Shown one piece after another: positions 24,048-40,016 of a DNA stretch of 64,000 nt; the first letter of the stretch is position 1; every line of letters starts with the position of its first letter. Source of the DNA: Corticium candelabrum (Eukaryota; Porifera; Homoscleromorpha; Homosclerophorida; Plakinidae); contig NC_085094.1 of assembly GCF_963422355.1 (NCBI RefSeq), positions 5,702,770 through 5,766,769 on the forward strand. The letters are read 5' to 3'. Below the pieces are notes generated by a model. The model had not been told where the DNA came from. It was given only the letters and a program-made list of their open reading frames with translations, and did no database searches. The translations under genes and the position numbers were made by a program.

Positions 24048-25756
24048 ATGAAGATTGTAGCGATGACTGCAGCTGACAGTAACAACCGGACAAAGACCTA
24101 TAGCCCAATCGTGGCATTTTGTTTTAGCATTAATTTTATAGTTGGTAGCGGCTTTCTGGCCGTGCCGTTCGTTTTTTGGCACACAGGCATCGTTGCTGGA
24201 CTGGCTACTCTGGCTGTTGTGACCTTCTTTATCTCTATTCCGGCTTTCTGGACGTTGGAGACAATGGCTAGAGCCCAGGTGAGTGAAATCATTTTAACAG
24301 CCTTCTATACAGGCTGTGCTGGCCTAGACATGCATACTCGTGTAGCTTGTACACGTACAAACACAATGATGTAGGTCACGTGATCAAAAAGTCACTCAGT
24401 AGCCTAATTAGATCATTCTATTTATATAAAGTCAGAGTCTAAATGATATCTTCTTTTTGCTAAGTTAACTAATTTATTATTTATTTATTAATTGGATTGA
24501 TGGTTTGTGCTTGACTATAAGTTATGGTAGCCGAGGCTTTCTTGGTTATGTGGTTTGACTGCCAGGCAATAGAAACAAGAGCTCTTCGAAACAGTGAAGT
24601 CGTCGATTGTCAAGTTGGTGAAATTAGGACAGACCGTCGATTTGAACTTCCCGAGTTGTGTCAGATTTTCTTGGGACGAGTTACGAGCATTTGCTATCTC
24701 CTTGCTTTGCTTTTCTACTTATTCCTATCCCAGTGGATGGCGAGCCCTATCATCGGAACAGCTGTGGCAACTAACATGCCCATCAACTCGGGCGTGTTTC
24801 GGCAGTGCAATGAGAAAGATTTCGGGCCACACTTGCATCCGACCGATGGTTGTTGGAATACGTATGCACTCTCAGTGTTACTGTTTTCTGTTGTTATAAT
24901 TCCTCTGTCGTGCTTGGAGTTGAAAGAGCTGGCTGTCATTCAAGTGATCATGGCCTTGTTTAGATTTATTATGCTGTTGGTTATGTCGATCTACTCGATT
25001 GTGTCCGTGGCCGAGGAAGACGACTCGAGTGACACATCGAGTGATGATGATGTCTTTACAAAGTTTAATATCCAGGGTTTACTTGCTGCTGTACCAGTGT
25101 TTGTCTTTGCCCAGATGCTGCAGTCGTCCATCCCGTCTCTAACTCAGCCGATATCCAACAAACGCAGACTTGTAGTCTTTTACTCGGCTGTCTTTCTTGT
25201 AACAACGATATTATATAGTATGGTGGGTGTCACAGTGGCTATGTATAAGAAGAACAACATTTTGGAAGTCTGTAGTGCAAACTGGAAGTCTCTAACCAGC
25301 CCAGAACATGGTGCAGCGGTACGTGCTCTCTCTTATTTCATTGTTCTGTTTCCTGCAATCGATATCTGGTCAGCGTATCCTCTTACTGTCATCATCATGG
25401 CCAATATGGTGGAAAACATGTACAACAACGATCCGATGCAGACTCCGAGTCGTGCCACGAGGGTCGTACATCGATTCTTTTGGGCTACCATGCCGATCGT
25501 GGCGTCAGTTTTTATCACGAACTTGGTCATTTTGGACAAGTATGATGGCCTCATTGCTTACTTCATCGTGTTTTGGTTCCCGGCCTTGCTCCAGTACAAG
25601 TCAAGAAAAGTGTGTGAAGAGCTCTGTCTGAGTACAGATACACCGTATTCCTCGTGGTATAGTGGAAATAAGGTTGTACTCGTTGTATTTTTATTCGGCA
25701 TTGTAGTTACGTTGGCAACGTTCGTTGGATTCGTGCTGCCAGGCAGCCTTTCATGA
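24048..25756 (+). CDS. Amino-acid/auxin permease (AAAP) family transporter
   Basis: Exon 1 (24048-24278) starts at ATG 24048. Its first helix, VAFCFSINFIVGSGFLAVPF, is typical of AAAP/SLC36-38 carriers with the unwound GxG region, followed by a second helix ending TLETMARAQ. A large 3' exon (from about 24522-24531 to the stop at 25754-25756) gives AEAFLVMWFDCQAIETR, FELPELCQIFLGR and about eight to nine further hydrophobic helices, with an acidic Ser-rich loop (EEDDSSDTSSDDD) between two of them, ending FVGFVLPGSLS. About eleven helices in total fits the family. The carriers move amino acids across plasma or lysosomal membranes; the substrate cannot be told. The exon 1 donor (phase 0) does not fit the phase of the obvious exon 2 acceptors, so a small exon or another donor between 24279 and 24521 remains unresolved. 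Confidence 0.8.
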
Positions 25757-26027
25757 GTTTGATTTTTGGTGTACGTGTATGGAGTTTTCATGAGATGATT
25801 TGCTCTTGAAATAGCTAACACGCCACATAACTATTTATTTAATTTATGCACCACCCATTGGACTGAGGTGGTGAGAATTCAGAGAAATTTCGGTGCCGGA
25901 AACCAAGATTTGACGTAGTCAGACTTCTATTTTAATTTCTCTAGTAGCCAGACTTATTTCTAGAGAAGGGACACTCATATAGTTTCAAGAGAGGAAAAGG
26001 CAACAATATGGATGTGTATAAATGACT

Positions 26028-29000
26028 CTATTTGTTCAGTTCGGGACTATGAATGTTCCAGTCTGCCTTCTCGTTCAGTTTGCACGGCTTCCGGAATTCC
26101 TGCTCTCGTTCGTGTATCCACTTGTTGCACACTAACAAGGCACAAAGACATGCATAGTTCGAGTTGTTTGTACCAAAGAGCACAGTTGCTGACCCCATTT
26201 CAATCCTGACAATACCGGACAGCCTGCATGCCGAGTCATGTAGTCTCCTTTGCCAGCAGGGGATAAATTATACCAAAACGAAGCATCTCCCTAAAATTAC
26301 AACAAAATCAGAGCATTACGTTATCCATTTACAATGCATTTGGCTTGCATAAATAACAATGGTATGAAGAATAAAATGGGCACACTCTCGTCACACTCTC
26401 TCTAATGCATCCGTGAAATAGCATTTTCTTTGAGATACTGCAGAAGCATTTTGATGGCAAAAGGTAATTGAAGAGATGAAACATGAAAACAGGTTCACGT
26501 TATCTGCAAGACTTATGAGTTGACAGTTATGTGTGGCAATGGCTCATGAAAAACCAGACCCTGAAATCAGGATTTCAAATTAATCGGCCACTCAGAGCCA
26601 TAGCTGCCACTTCAATTATATTATTGTCCTGTCAAACGCCATTCAATCTTTTCATTTGGTTGGCCAAAGGCGTCATTTGGTTGGCCAATGGCTGGCAGTT
26701 ATTTCAAGCTGTGAAAGACTATTCTGTGATTTTTGATTCGAGTGCATCCATCGTTCCGTTTATAACGTTTAGTGTTCAATGTTCAAAATTTTATGGCAGA
26801 CGTAGTCGTAGCCTTGGCAACCTCACAAAACTTTCAGTCATCGAGGAGGTTAAGACTTTTTACATTATTTCAAAAATATCAAATAACGATACTGACTGTT
26901 CTGGCAAGTAAACGAAATCCCGGGACTTCAGAGGTGTCACTCTCAGTCCGACCTGAGTAATTTCATTCTTATACCCTACAGTGTGAAAAGAATTTATTGG
27001 GCCCGCCATACAACTTGAGCGACTTTAGTCATCAGGATAGCAACTTGAACCTCACAGGAATGAATAATTGGTTGTCACATGATGTCAGTTAGTTGTCATT
27101 CTGTTTGCCGTTTGTCTGTCTGTTTATTTGTTTGGCTGAATGACAACTCGACGACCATTTTTCGAACATTGAGTATTATGTTACAAAACACGAGCATCCA
27201 TTAGCACCAAATTCAAATTGAACCAGGCATAAGTGCGCTGTTTTCCAATTTGAAAGACACCAAGCAATCAAATTTTTATTGGTTCTTATGCCATATTTCT
27301 CACCCATCCGGGTGCCTCTACTATTCTAAAAAAGTGATTGAATTACCTTTGAGGGTAATATCCTTGCTCCAGCACCTGTGAATACTGTAGCTCCTCCTGC
27401 CTCGAGATCACTCAACTAGAAAGATTCGATTATACAACAACAGAGGAGTAATGAACACTACCATCGCAGACGCACATAGAACAGAACCGTGGCAATTCTG
27501 TTTCCAGCAGACTCGTCCTTGAAAGGATCTTCACCTTCCTGCAATCACATGATTAATAGTGGCATGATGCAAGGGATAAATATATATCACACCCCAGCAT
27601 GATCATAGTGTGGTTCATACTGTCCACCGATTCCATAGTTGACAACCTACAACACACAAGATAACAGAAACGTATAACACAGGCCCGTCGGAGCGTTTGG
27701 GGCTGCTGGGGCAATGGGCCCACCACTTTTGAAAAAGTGTAGTTTGACAAGGCATTGATTCCGATAACTTCCGCTTCGGTATAGCTAATAAAAGAACTAA
27801 TATATTAGCAATTACATGTTTGGTTTGTATCAGTGTATACGTAGGTAGGCTAGCAATATATCATTATAATCTATATACAAGAACGTTTAGGAATTCGGGA
27901 GTCAGTACGTCCGTGTCGACTTTTGCTTAATTCAAAGTAGGCATGGTGTTAGGGTAACGTCCTTAGCATGCGCTAGACCACACCACTTAAAAGTTTTTCT
28001 GACAGGGCTGTAACATGATAAACAACAAAAAACAAAAACAACAACAGGGATGTAACACAGTAGTATAAGCCAGTGAGGTCGAGGAATTATTAACTATGGG
28101 AATGTTGCAGAAAATGTCGAATATAGTCACTCAATCTGAGACTACTGTAACAACATGGTCTGCCGCATGATTGATTGATCACCGATCGGTTGTGAGTAAA
28201 GAATGAGTGTGTAGCCAGTGGGTCATGTACAACAGCGAATTCAATCCAGTCACCTGCAACTGCTCTGCTGTCTTCATCGACAGTCCAGTTACTGCTTCGA
28301 TTCGATTATCTATTCGTTCGACAATTCCAGTGGCATCATCCGTTGAACTCAGCCAAGCACTACAATACAACAAATCAAGATATCTAGTCAACAGAACAAC
28401 ACGAAGGAAGTTAGTACCTCTTGCTTATTCGGTAGTCTGCAGGGGCGAACTTTTGTTGGGACGAGTCGTATGCAGTTGCTCGATTTAGCTAGATATTAGA
28501 AAGCACAGACCAACAATAAAAACGATATGGAAACGCTCCACAATCACCAGACTTTAGGTCCTCCCAATTCCTTTAGACGATTGATTTCAATGTCTGAGAG
28601 AATATTCCTGTACACCAAGATAGTCGGCCTGTAAAAGACTACCTCTACAGCTATTGGCTTGAGGATCAGTCGTGGGTGCCGATTGCCTGTTGTATAAAAA
28701 CACTTGAAATGCTTGCTACGATATGTTGAAACAGGAAATGGCTCTCGACACAGTTTCTCATAACGACGACGTTCTATTCGCCAAGGCAGTGTCCTCGGAT
28801 CTACAATCTCGTAATCGTCCTCTTCCTCTGGAGACTCTTTCTGTTTTGTCTGAACAGCCGGGCTTCCGTCATCACCGCGTTTCGTTTCTTCTTTGGAAAT
28901 AATGCTCTTGTAGTAAGCGAGATTGGAATGCGCACGAGGATGATCCGGTTCTAAACTAAGTATTTCTTTTGTTAAGCGACTCGCTCTCTTCAAGTTTCCC

Positions 29001-30748
29001 ATCTACACAGACGAAACAAATACAAGACAGTAACAGAAATGATTTTACTTAGAAACATTAGGGTTCAGTACAGTGCTAGTTGTTTGCTGCACGTACTTCA
29101 GCATTTTATGAAAAGCTCGATGACAATAAATCTCTCATCAATATATTGACTTGATCACCACACACAATACAAGGGCGTCAAGTGGGTCTCAAAAGTGGGG
29201 TGGGGGCTCATAAATAAAGCTGAACATGTTACGTCATAGAGAACATTATATATAAAAAATTAATTCAACACAAAATATAGATATAAATTTTCAATAATTA
29301 CATACTCAGTGACAGCTAATTTAACTTTAAAAATTGTACATACTACATGGGCTCTTTTAATAGATGAAGGTGTCTTTCACACAGAGCAGCATATTGTGAC
29401 ACAACATCATCTACATTACTTTTCAGTTGATTGTTCTTTAGTTGTCAATATGATGAGAAACATAGGGTTTGCGACCTCGAGGAACCGCCTGGTTTATGTC
29501 TTTACTCTCATAACTTACTCGTAACATGTCAAAACTAAGATGTCTTAGGACTGCTCGATTGTCAAACAACCCGAGATTAAATACAATAAAAAATTTAATA
29601 AACCACGCCCTAAAAACTGGAGGCTAGTGCCGACCATAGCCCATAGTATGTTACACCCTTGCACAATATCATGCTGAATACAGTTTGCAGACACAAATGG
29701 TCACGCATGCTCTAATCACACAAACTTTTTGGCGTCGTTTAAGCTCTTAGGGACTAGCAATGTGTCTAACATTATTAACTATACAAACCTTGAATTCTGC
29801 AAATGCAAGGTAGTCATAGACGCCTACTAAGGTTATGTCCTTATCTTCGTTGTCTTCCCATCTCTTCAGTGCCTCATCCATCCATTCTCTCGCAAATTTA
29901 TAGTCTTTGTCTTCATATGCAATTTTGCCTAAACAATGAGCATCTACTTCGACTACTGCACACATACAATCCGAACACACAAACAAACCAAGATAATAGC
30001 AATCACTGACTGACATTCTCTCTTTCTGATCTCCTGGTATCCTGCCATCGACTATTGCACTGGCCTCTAGTCTGTATGTGCTCTGTAGACGCATAAGAGC
30101 TGTAGCTGCACCAGACAGGTCCTCGTGAGTTGGAAAGACGCGTTTGAGGAGAGTCAATTGTGTAATAAAATCTACAAACAAATTGGAAGGAAATCAAATT
30201 AAATTAGAGCGGAAGTGCAGAAATCACACCATCAATCAATCAATCAGTCAATCAATCAACTTGACATAAATACGGACATCAATGTCATAGTCCATACACA
30301 CGTTCCCTAGTGTTTTCTTCCCTACGTCACATTCATAGGCGCTTCCAGCCTTTTATGACAGACAAACTTAGTTCCGACATAGCTGCCTACCTTCCGACGT
30401 GGCCGGCTGCACGACGAGATTCTCCACTTCTTGCCAGTCGGAGATGAAACGACGAAGCAGACGATACGCGTTTACAGGATGACCCAAATAGCGTCTGATG
30501 TCAGCATTAGCTTGACTGCTGACGTTTGACAAAAGCCGCCCTAGCGTCCTAATCCTGTTCAGTCTGGCTTCTTCTACTTCTATGTAGCGACCTAGAGACT
30601 GCGACAGCTTCAATTCTGCGTCTACTAGGTTCTCCATGTGAGAGACTGCGCTAAATATTTCTCCGACTGCTGGGAGCGTCAGAAGTAGGCAAGAAAGAAA
30701 AGTTGGGACGGCCGCTGCAGAGACCATTGTCTTCGTCAAGCTGGTCAT
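26028..30748 (-). CDS. P4HA-like: Prolyl 4-hydroxylase alpha subunit, copy a
   Basis: Iron/2-oxoglutarate-dependent collagen prolyl hydroxylase of the ER lumen. Start ATG 30748-30746, with a hydrophobic signal region (AVPTFLSCLLLTLPAVG) and the N-terminal dimerisation domain (HMENLVDAELKLSQSLGRYI; YLGHPVNAYRLLRRF). Then the TPR-like peptide-binding domain (DLSGAATALMRLQSTYRL, ALKRWEDNEDK, TKEILSLEPDHPRAHSNLAYY), the linker exon 29002-28546 (RRRYEKLCREPFP, KHFKCFY) and the catalytic domain in small exons: about 28365-28256 (SAWLSS), 27650-27591 (NYGIGGQYEPHYDHAG with HxD iron ligands), 27540-27466 (GNRIATVLFY), 27415-27350 (EAGGATVFTGAGA), 26290-26197 (TRHAGCPVLSGLKW with the second His and the 2-oxoglutarate Lys) and 26142-26028 (KWIHER, stop 26030-26028). 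All active-site residues are present. It is divergent from TTC39 and a paralogue of 35088-39054. Confidence 0.92.
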
Positions 30749-30912
30749 TATACGGGATCTCGAGTGAACTGCGCTACGGATTTGGATGGACTCGTTGGGT
30801 TCGAATGTAGGAGGATATTTGAAATCGTTTTGTTGTGTTTCAATGACTGACTTTCTTCTTTTAGTCTCGTGATGCCGTCTCGTCACGCGAGGGTGTACTT
30901 TCTGATGAAAGG
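30749..30912. promoter_or_regulatory. Probable bidirectional promoter, P4HA-a / TTC39
   Basis: 164 bp separate the start codons of the divergent genes. No long repeat or TATA box is obvious. The region must hold both 5' UTRs and the shared promoter unless upstream non-coding exons exist. Confidence 0.55.
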
Positions 30913-33900
30913 ATGCCAGATAAACGAGCTCTAGAAGATGCTGCATGTGCCATCTCTTTCTGTCTTGACAATAAATTTAACGAAGCAGAAGAGCTACTAA
31001 AGCCATGGTTCGTTCAAGCCGACAGTGTACTAGATAGTGTACATTATGGTCTAGTAAGACTGGCAGCAGGTATCGACATCCTGACTTCTATTTTGAGTGT
31101 GTTTGCATTTATGCATGTGCATACACTTTGGCTAAGTAAGTATAATGAACGTAGAGTCTCTGTTGTAGGGGTTTTCAACTATACATATACCCACAAACAC
31201 TAGCATGCATGCATGAAATTTTATTCATCTTTCCAAAAACACCAGAACGTGATGTAACTATAGTCACGGCGCAGTCTACAAGATCTGGTCCAATCTGTTT
31301 GTGTAGATAAAAATGTATGTGACAAATCTACTTGGGGGGGGGGGGGGGCTACTACAGACTACTGTAACACTGTAATTATGGACTATGAATTTAGTCTAAA
31401 GTTAATGGAATCCGGTCGTTTCTTTGTAAAGATATGCCAGAACAAAACACTCAACAACATAACACCATATGAGCTAGACAATCCAGTGACTAAGCTATCG
31501 ACAGAATTGGAGTGGCGTAGAGTTTTCCAGCCTTATGATCTACAGCAGCAGCAGCATCACATTAAGTACTAAGAAGTATAGCAAAGTTGTGCACTCCAGA
31601 TAATTTAGAATTAATAAATATATGGTTAGCAGTAGAGTGGCCATACATAACATGATGACTTAGCAGTAAGTATGACATTACATGCTAAACATTTGTGACA
31701 AGCTCAGGAATCATATCTTGTTGTTTGAAGAGTGGATGATGGACATACACAGATGGGATTTCAGCTGCTAGACTAAACAAATCTATTGGTCCTGTTGTAT
31801 CAACTGTTCATAAATCAAGTTTCTAATTAAGAGTGCATTAGGTAATTTCTTGTCTACTCTGATGTTGGTGTATGTATATAGTCTGTCTCTTCAAATGATA
31901 GTGAAGTCAGTCTGACTGTACTGCAACAGTTTGCAGTAATCACTGCTTTGACCATCTGTTACTATCTAGGTCTCACATAAGTATGTACCATGCTTTGGGG
32001 TATAGTACTCTAATGTTTCTGCAAGCTATTATGACATTTGAGGAAGTGAGGGCATACCCATGCCAAATACATATTGTATGCATGCAATATTATACTTGTA
32101 TTACATTTTGTGCAGGAAGCAATTGCTACTGCTATTGTCAGTATAAAGAATGCGATGAAAATTACAGAAAGGTGTGTATCCCTGTTGTCTTGAAATCAAA
32201 TTAAAGGTCTTGTAGTGTATGCTATTGTTGTAAGTGGATTTCAAGGCTATATTGAGATAATGTATTTTTGGATACATAAATTAATTTATCTACTAAATTT
32301 GATTGTTTTTGGTGATGTATGGTTGATATACATTGTGTTACAGGAGGCGAAAGAAACATGGATGGTTAAAGACAGTAGCCAATGCTTTCACAGGACGAAA
32401 ACTGGAAGAGTACACATCAGGTTTCTTGTAGTTCTTGCTGTATTAGTGAGACGTTATAGGTTTGTTGTGTAGAAGAGTTGCATAGTGAGTTGGTTCATGC
32501 CGAGTGTCTTCTACTAAGGGCTCTCTTAAGTTTCATTCAGGATGAGAATCTTGTGAGTTTCATCAAGGGTGGACTCAAGATTCGAAGTTGCTTTCAATCT
32601 TACAAGTTGGAACATTTGACTTAGACATCTGCAACGTAATGAATTTTTGTGTTTGTTCAGGTCATTTTGGTCTATGATTAATTCAGGAAGAACTACAGGA
32701 GCTAATGATGATCCAGAGTTCATATCTGGTACACAAATGGGACTCGGTGCATTCAATTTGGTGAGTACATTTCTATTATGATGGTACGTACCATGGCACT
32801 ACAACAGTGTGTTGTAGATGGTGTCGTTACTACCAGGAAGGATTCTCAAGATCCTGGAATTTATTGGGTTTTCTGGAAATCGGGTCTGATACAACTGCTT
32901 GTGTTAGTATGGTAAATGTAACCTCCAGGTTATGATCTGTTTGCTAAGAGTTTTGGTATGGATCAGCTGCTAACTGCATCTGTGACTGACACTTTACGAG
33001 CTCCACTCTGTTCAATTGGCATATTGAATTTTGATCTACTTATAACACATATTTTAGGTGACATTTGAGTAACAAGAATTGTAGTGTTGTAAATCTTCAT
33101 TTGTGGTATCATTTGTCTGCAGGTATTGGTGATGGTGATATAGAAAGATGTGAAACTATTTTAGATAGATGTCTACGTGATCATCCAAAAGTCAGTAAAG
33201 TAATACCCACACTGATTGTGAGATAAGAATGTGACAGGCAAATAAATTGGAAAAAGGTGTAGTTGATGACCATGGCTAAGAAAGTGTGTTGCAAGTGTGA
33301 TATTATCAGTCACACGTTAGATGGGTAGTTCAGTTTGTGGGTGATTCCACACTGTGACAAATCAATTTGTACTGTCAATTACTACAATCCTTTCTACCTT
33401 GATCAGCAATTATATTATAAGAACAAGATTACCCTGCAACTCTTTGTGGTTGAAAAGGGATAAGTCTCAGAAAGACCAAAAGTAACTGTCAACACATTCA
33501 TCTTTCCTTGTACTTGTTCAGTTGATGAGACTGGGCATGAAGTAGCTAGACAAACAGTTACAGTACCAAATTCGTAAGTTTTACCTAATCTATGTGTGAA
33601 TATGTTTTAATTTTAGGGAGCTATTTTCTTGTTTCTGTCTGGGCGAGCCAAATTTCTACGTGGCTTTGTTGATGAGGTACTTGTGGAATTATAAGGCAAC
33701 GTTCATGTTTCAAGCCTTGTTTCTGTGCTCTGTTTCAGGCAACATCACTATATAATGAGTCAGTAGATGCTCAGTCACAGTGGACCCAACTGCATCATCT
33801 CTGTTATTGGGAACTGATTTGGTCACACAGGTGCAGATAATTACTCTAGATAGAAGTAATTACTCTAAAATGAGGTTCACTTTAATCAAGTGTAAAGGGA

Positions 33901-34960
33901 GACTGGGAGAATGCAGCACATTTCTCAGACCTTACCTACCAGAAGAGTCGGTGGTCAAAAGTAAGACAGTAAATGATTAGATTGCTTATTGAAGAAATGT
34001 GACTTTGATATGTAGACTACGTGTTTATATCAAAAAGCTGCATTTCTCTCCATGTTGAGGGACCCTGGAGAGCCTGTTGATGATTTGGTTATCGAAATGA
34101 TGAGAGAAGTACCAAAACACAAACAGAGGATTGCAGGAAAGTCGATTCCTGTGGAGAAGTTTGCAATACATAAAGCAGAAAAATGTCTTGCACAAGGCAA
34201 CAGACTAATGTTGCCAGGTCTGGTAAGTCAATTATTGTCACGGAATGTCAAGAGACGAAAAACACACTAATACATAATCACAGGACGGGAAGACTTCTTT
34301 ATACTTTGTCTTGCAGGAGATACTTTATGTTTGGAATGGATTTACTGTATTGGCACAGTGTCCAGGTCTGCTTGAGTCTGTTCTGTGCAAACTCGATGCA
34401 GCATTGCAATACTTACGGAGTGACTCATGTGAGACCTACTCTATTTGTCATTGTCAATATTGTCATTCGTATTAGTGCTCTGTGCACAGCTTCACGGACT
34501 GGCTACCTAGATGATCTCTGCCTTGTTCAACTGCTACGAGGCATCTGCTTGCGAGATCAAGTGAAATTCTCTGATGCAGAGGAGTGTCTCCTAGATGTCA
34601 TCAAGAGGTCAGCTCCATAATTCTTAGATTGATTCTGTATAAGTTTGAGCAAATAATGGATTCTGCTGTAACTTGCTAGACACAAACAGCTAACATTTGA
34701 CCCATACTTAGCTCCATTTGCAGAGATGGAGCTTGGTATGTTGTACGTAAAGATGCAACAACCTGACAAAGCAAGAAAACAGCTCATATCTGCAAGGTGC
34801 AAAGTATTAGTCTGGTATTAATTCAAAAGTATTATATTTGTAACCATGTGTATGTTTCAGGTCGAATTACACTAACTTCTTGCTAGAAAGCCGACTTCAT
34901 TTTCGAGTACATTCAGCACTTGCTCAACTGGATGAAAGTGAACCAGACAGATCACACTAA
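30913..34960 (+). CDS. TTC39-like: Tetratricopeptide repeat protein 39 family (Iml2/TTC39)
   Basis: About fifteen exons. It starts MPDKRALEDAACAISFCLDN (30913), then YHALGYSTLMFLQAIMTFEE (about 31985), EAIATAIVSIKNAMKITE, KKHGWLKTVANAF, ELVHAECLLLRALLSFIQDE and NLVSFIKGGLKIRSCFQSY (about 32470-32620). The family hallmark is GTQMGLGAFNL ... SLLPGRILKILEFIGFSGNR (about 32730-32880). Then GIGDGDIERCETILDRCLRD, GAIFLFLSGRAKFLRGFVDE, QSQWTQLHHLCYWELIW, HKQRIAGKSIPVEKFAIHKA, EILYVWNGFTV, LVQLLRGICLRDQVKFSDAE, YLAPFAEMELGMLY, and the end SRLHFRVHSALAQLDESEPD with stop 34958-34960. TPR-like helices bind partners. TTC39B is linked to LXR turnover and lipid metabolism in mammals and yeast Iml2 to lipid droplets or inclusion bodies; the role here is not established. 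A run of 15 or more G lies in an intron near 31334. Confidence 0.88.
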
Positions 34961-35087
34961 TGTAAGGTACATCTCACTCTATTGAAAGAAATGGCATAAA
35001 GGCACACTGCAGATATAGGAAGTCTATAGCCTGGACGAGTAAGCACTGAACAGATAGAACTTCATAACTTTGTAGCACAGATTTCAT
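34961..35087. other. Convergent 3' ends of TTC39 and P4HA-b
   Basis: Only 127 bp separate the two stop codons, so the 3' UTRs of the convergent genes probably overlap or share termination signals. Confidence 0.5.
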
Positions 35088-39054
<3,967 letters not shown>

Positions 39055-39135
39055 GTTTAGACATCCGGGAGAAATAAAAAATTATCCGGGAAAGTTGAAG
39101 TTATCCGGGAAGGTTGGAAGTTTTTGCGGGGAGCT
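39055..39135. promoter_or_regulatory. 81-bp probable bidirectional promoter with three ATCCGGGA boxes
   Basis: Between the divergent start codons of P4HA-b (39054) and the Tudor gene (39136). ATCCGGGA occurs three times, at 39063-39070, 39084-39091 and 39103-39110. The last two belong to a longer repeat, TTATCCGGGAA(A/G)GTTG. The spacing of 21 and 19 bp is about two helical turns, as expected for co-operative binding of one factor. CCGGGA resembles, but is not identical to, ETS-type CCGGAA sites. The shared-promoter role is inferred from geometry. Confidence 0.6.
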
Positions 39136-39960
39136 ATGGCTGCTTCCGAAAATCTCGCTAGTAGTTTGCAGGCGTTGCTGATACGATTTCAACAGGAATT
39201 TAGCGAAAAAGTTGCATCCGTGGAGGAAAGATTGCGCGAACGTGAAACTCGACTTGCTCGCGAGTGGGAGGCGCTTGAGACGGAAAAGAAGAGTTTATTG
39301 AAACTGCGACAGGAGATGGAGAGAGAACGCGAGCAGCTGCAGAGAGACCGCGAACAATTAGAGCGAGAACGAGAGGCTGTCGTAGAGCGAACTCGACTGC
39401 AAGCGACGGAAATTTCAACAAACGACGAAGGTCAGCATGTCGCCGTCTTTGTAAGGCTTGTTTTAGCTATCTTACTAACCCAAGGCGCGCATGCGCTAGG
39501 GTTACAGACAGTAGTGTGTTAGTAGACAGACAGACGGACGGACGAACCGACGGCCAATTGGAATGCAGCGCATGCGCATGCGCTCAGCTATTGCAGATGC
39601 TTGTGCGTGCTTGCTTATCAGTATGTGTTCGTGTGCAGGAGCCATTCTGTTTGTTGAGCTAAGTTGAGGTTCTGGCTTGTGGTTGTGTAGGGGCTGTTGC
39701 AACTCGTGTTGAGACATCGGAAATTCGAAATGAGCCTGTCATGTTTGCTTCGAGAGATATTCGCTACTTTCCCTCTTCTGAGAGGATATTGCAGATGCAG
39801 CGAGAAAGGGCAGAGAAGGAAGAAGGGCATGAAAGACAACGACCAGAGCATGAGGAGATGCATAAGAGAGAACCACCGGAGCCAGACGAAAGTAGATTTG
39901 GTTATGTTATCTGTCATTGATATTAATCACATTAAATAAATGTCATCTGTGTAGGTTTAG

Positions 39961-40016
<56 letters not shown>

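Noticed and set aside
26531..26911. 126-aa frame in the P4HA-a intron
   Set aside because: No recognisable domain, biased composition, and it lies between well-supported exons on the other strand.
29170..29665. Possible MITE in the P4HA-a intron (CAAGGGCGT ... ACACCCTTG)
   Set aside because: The complementary ends are only about nine bases with a mismatch and no clear duplication.
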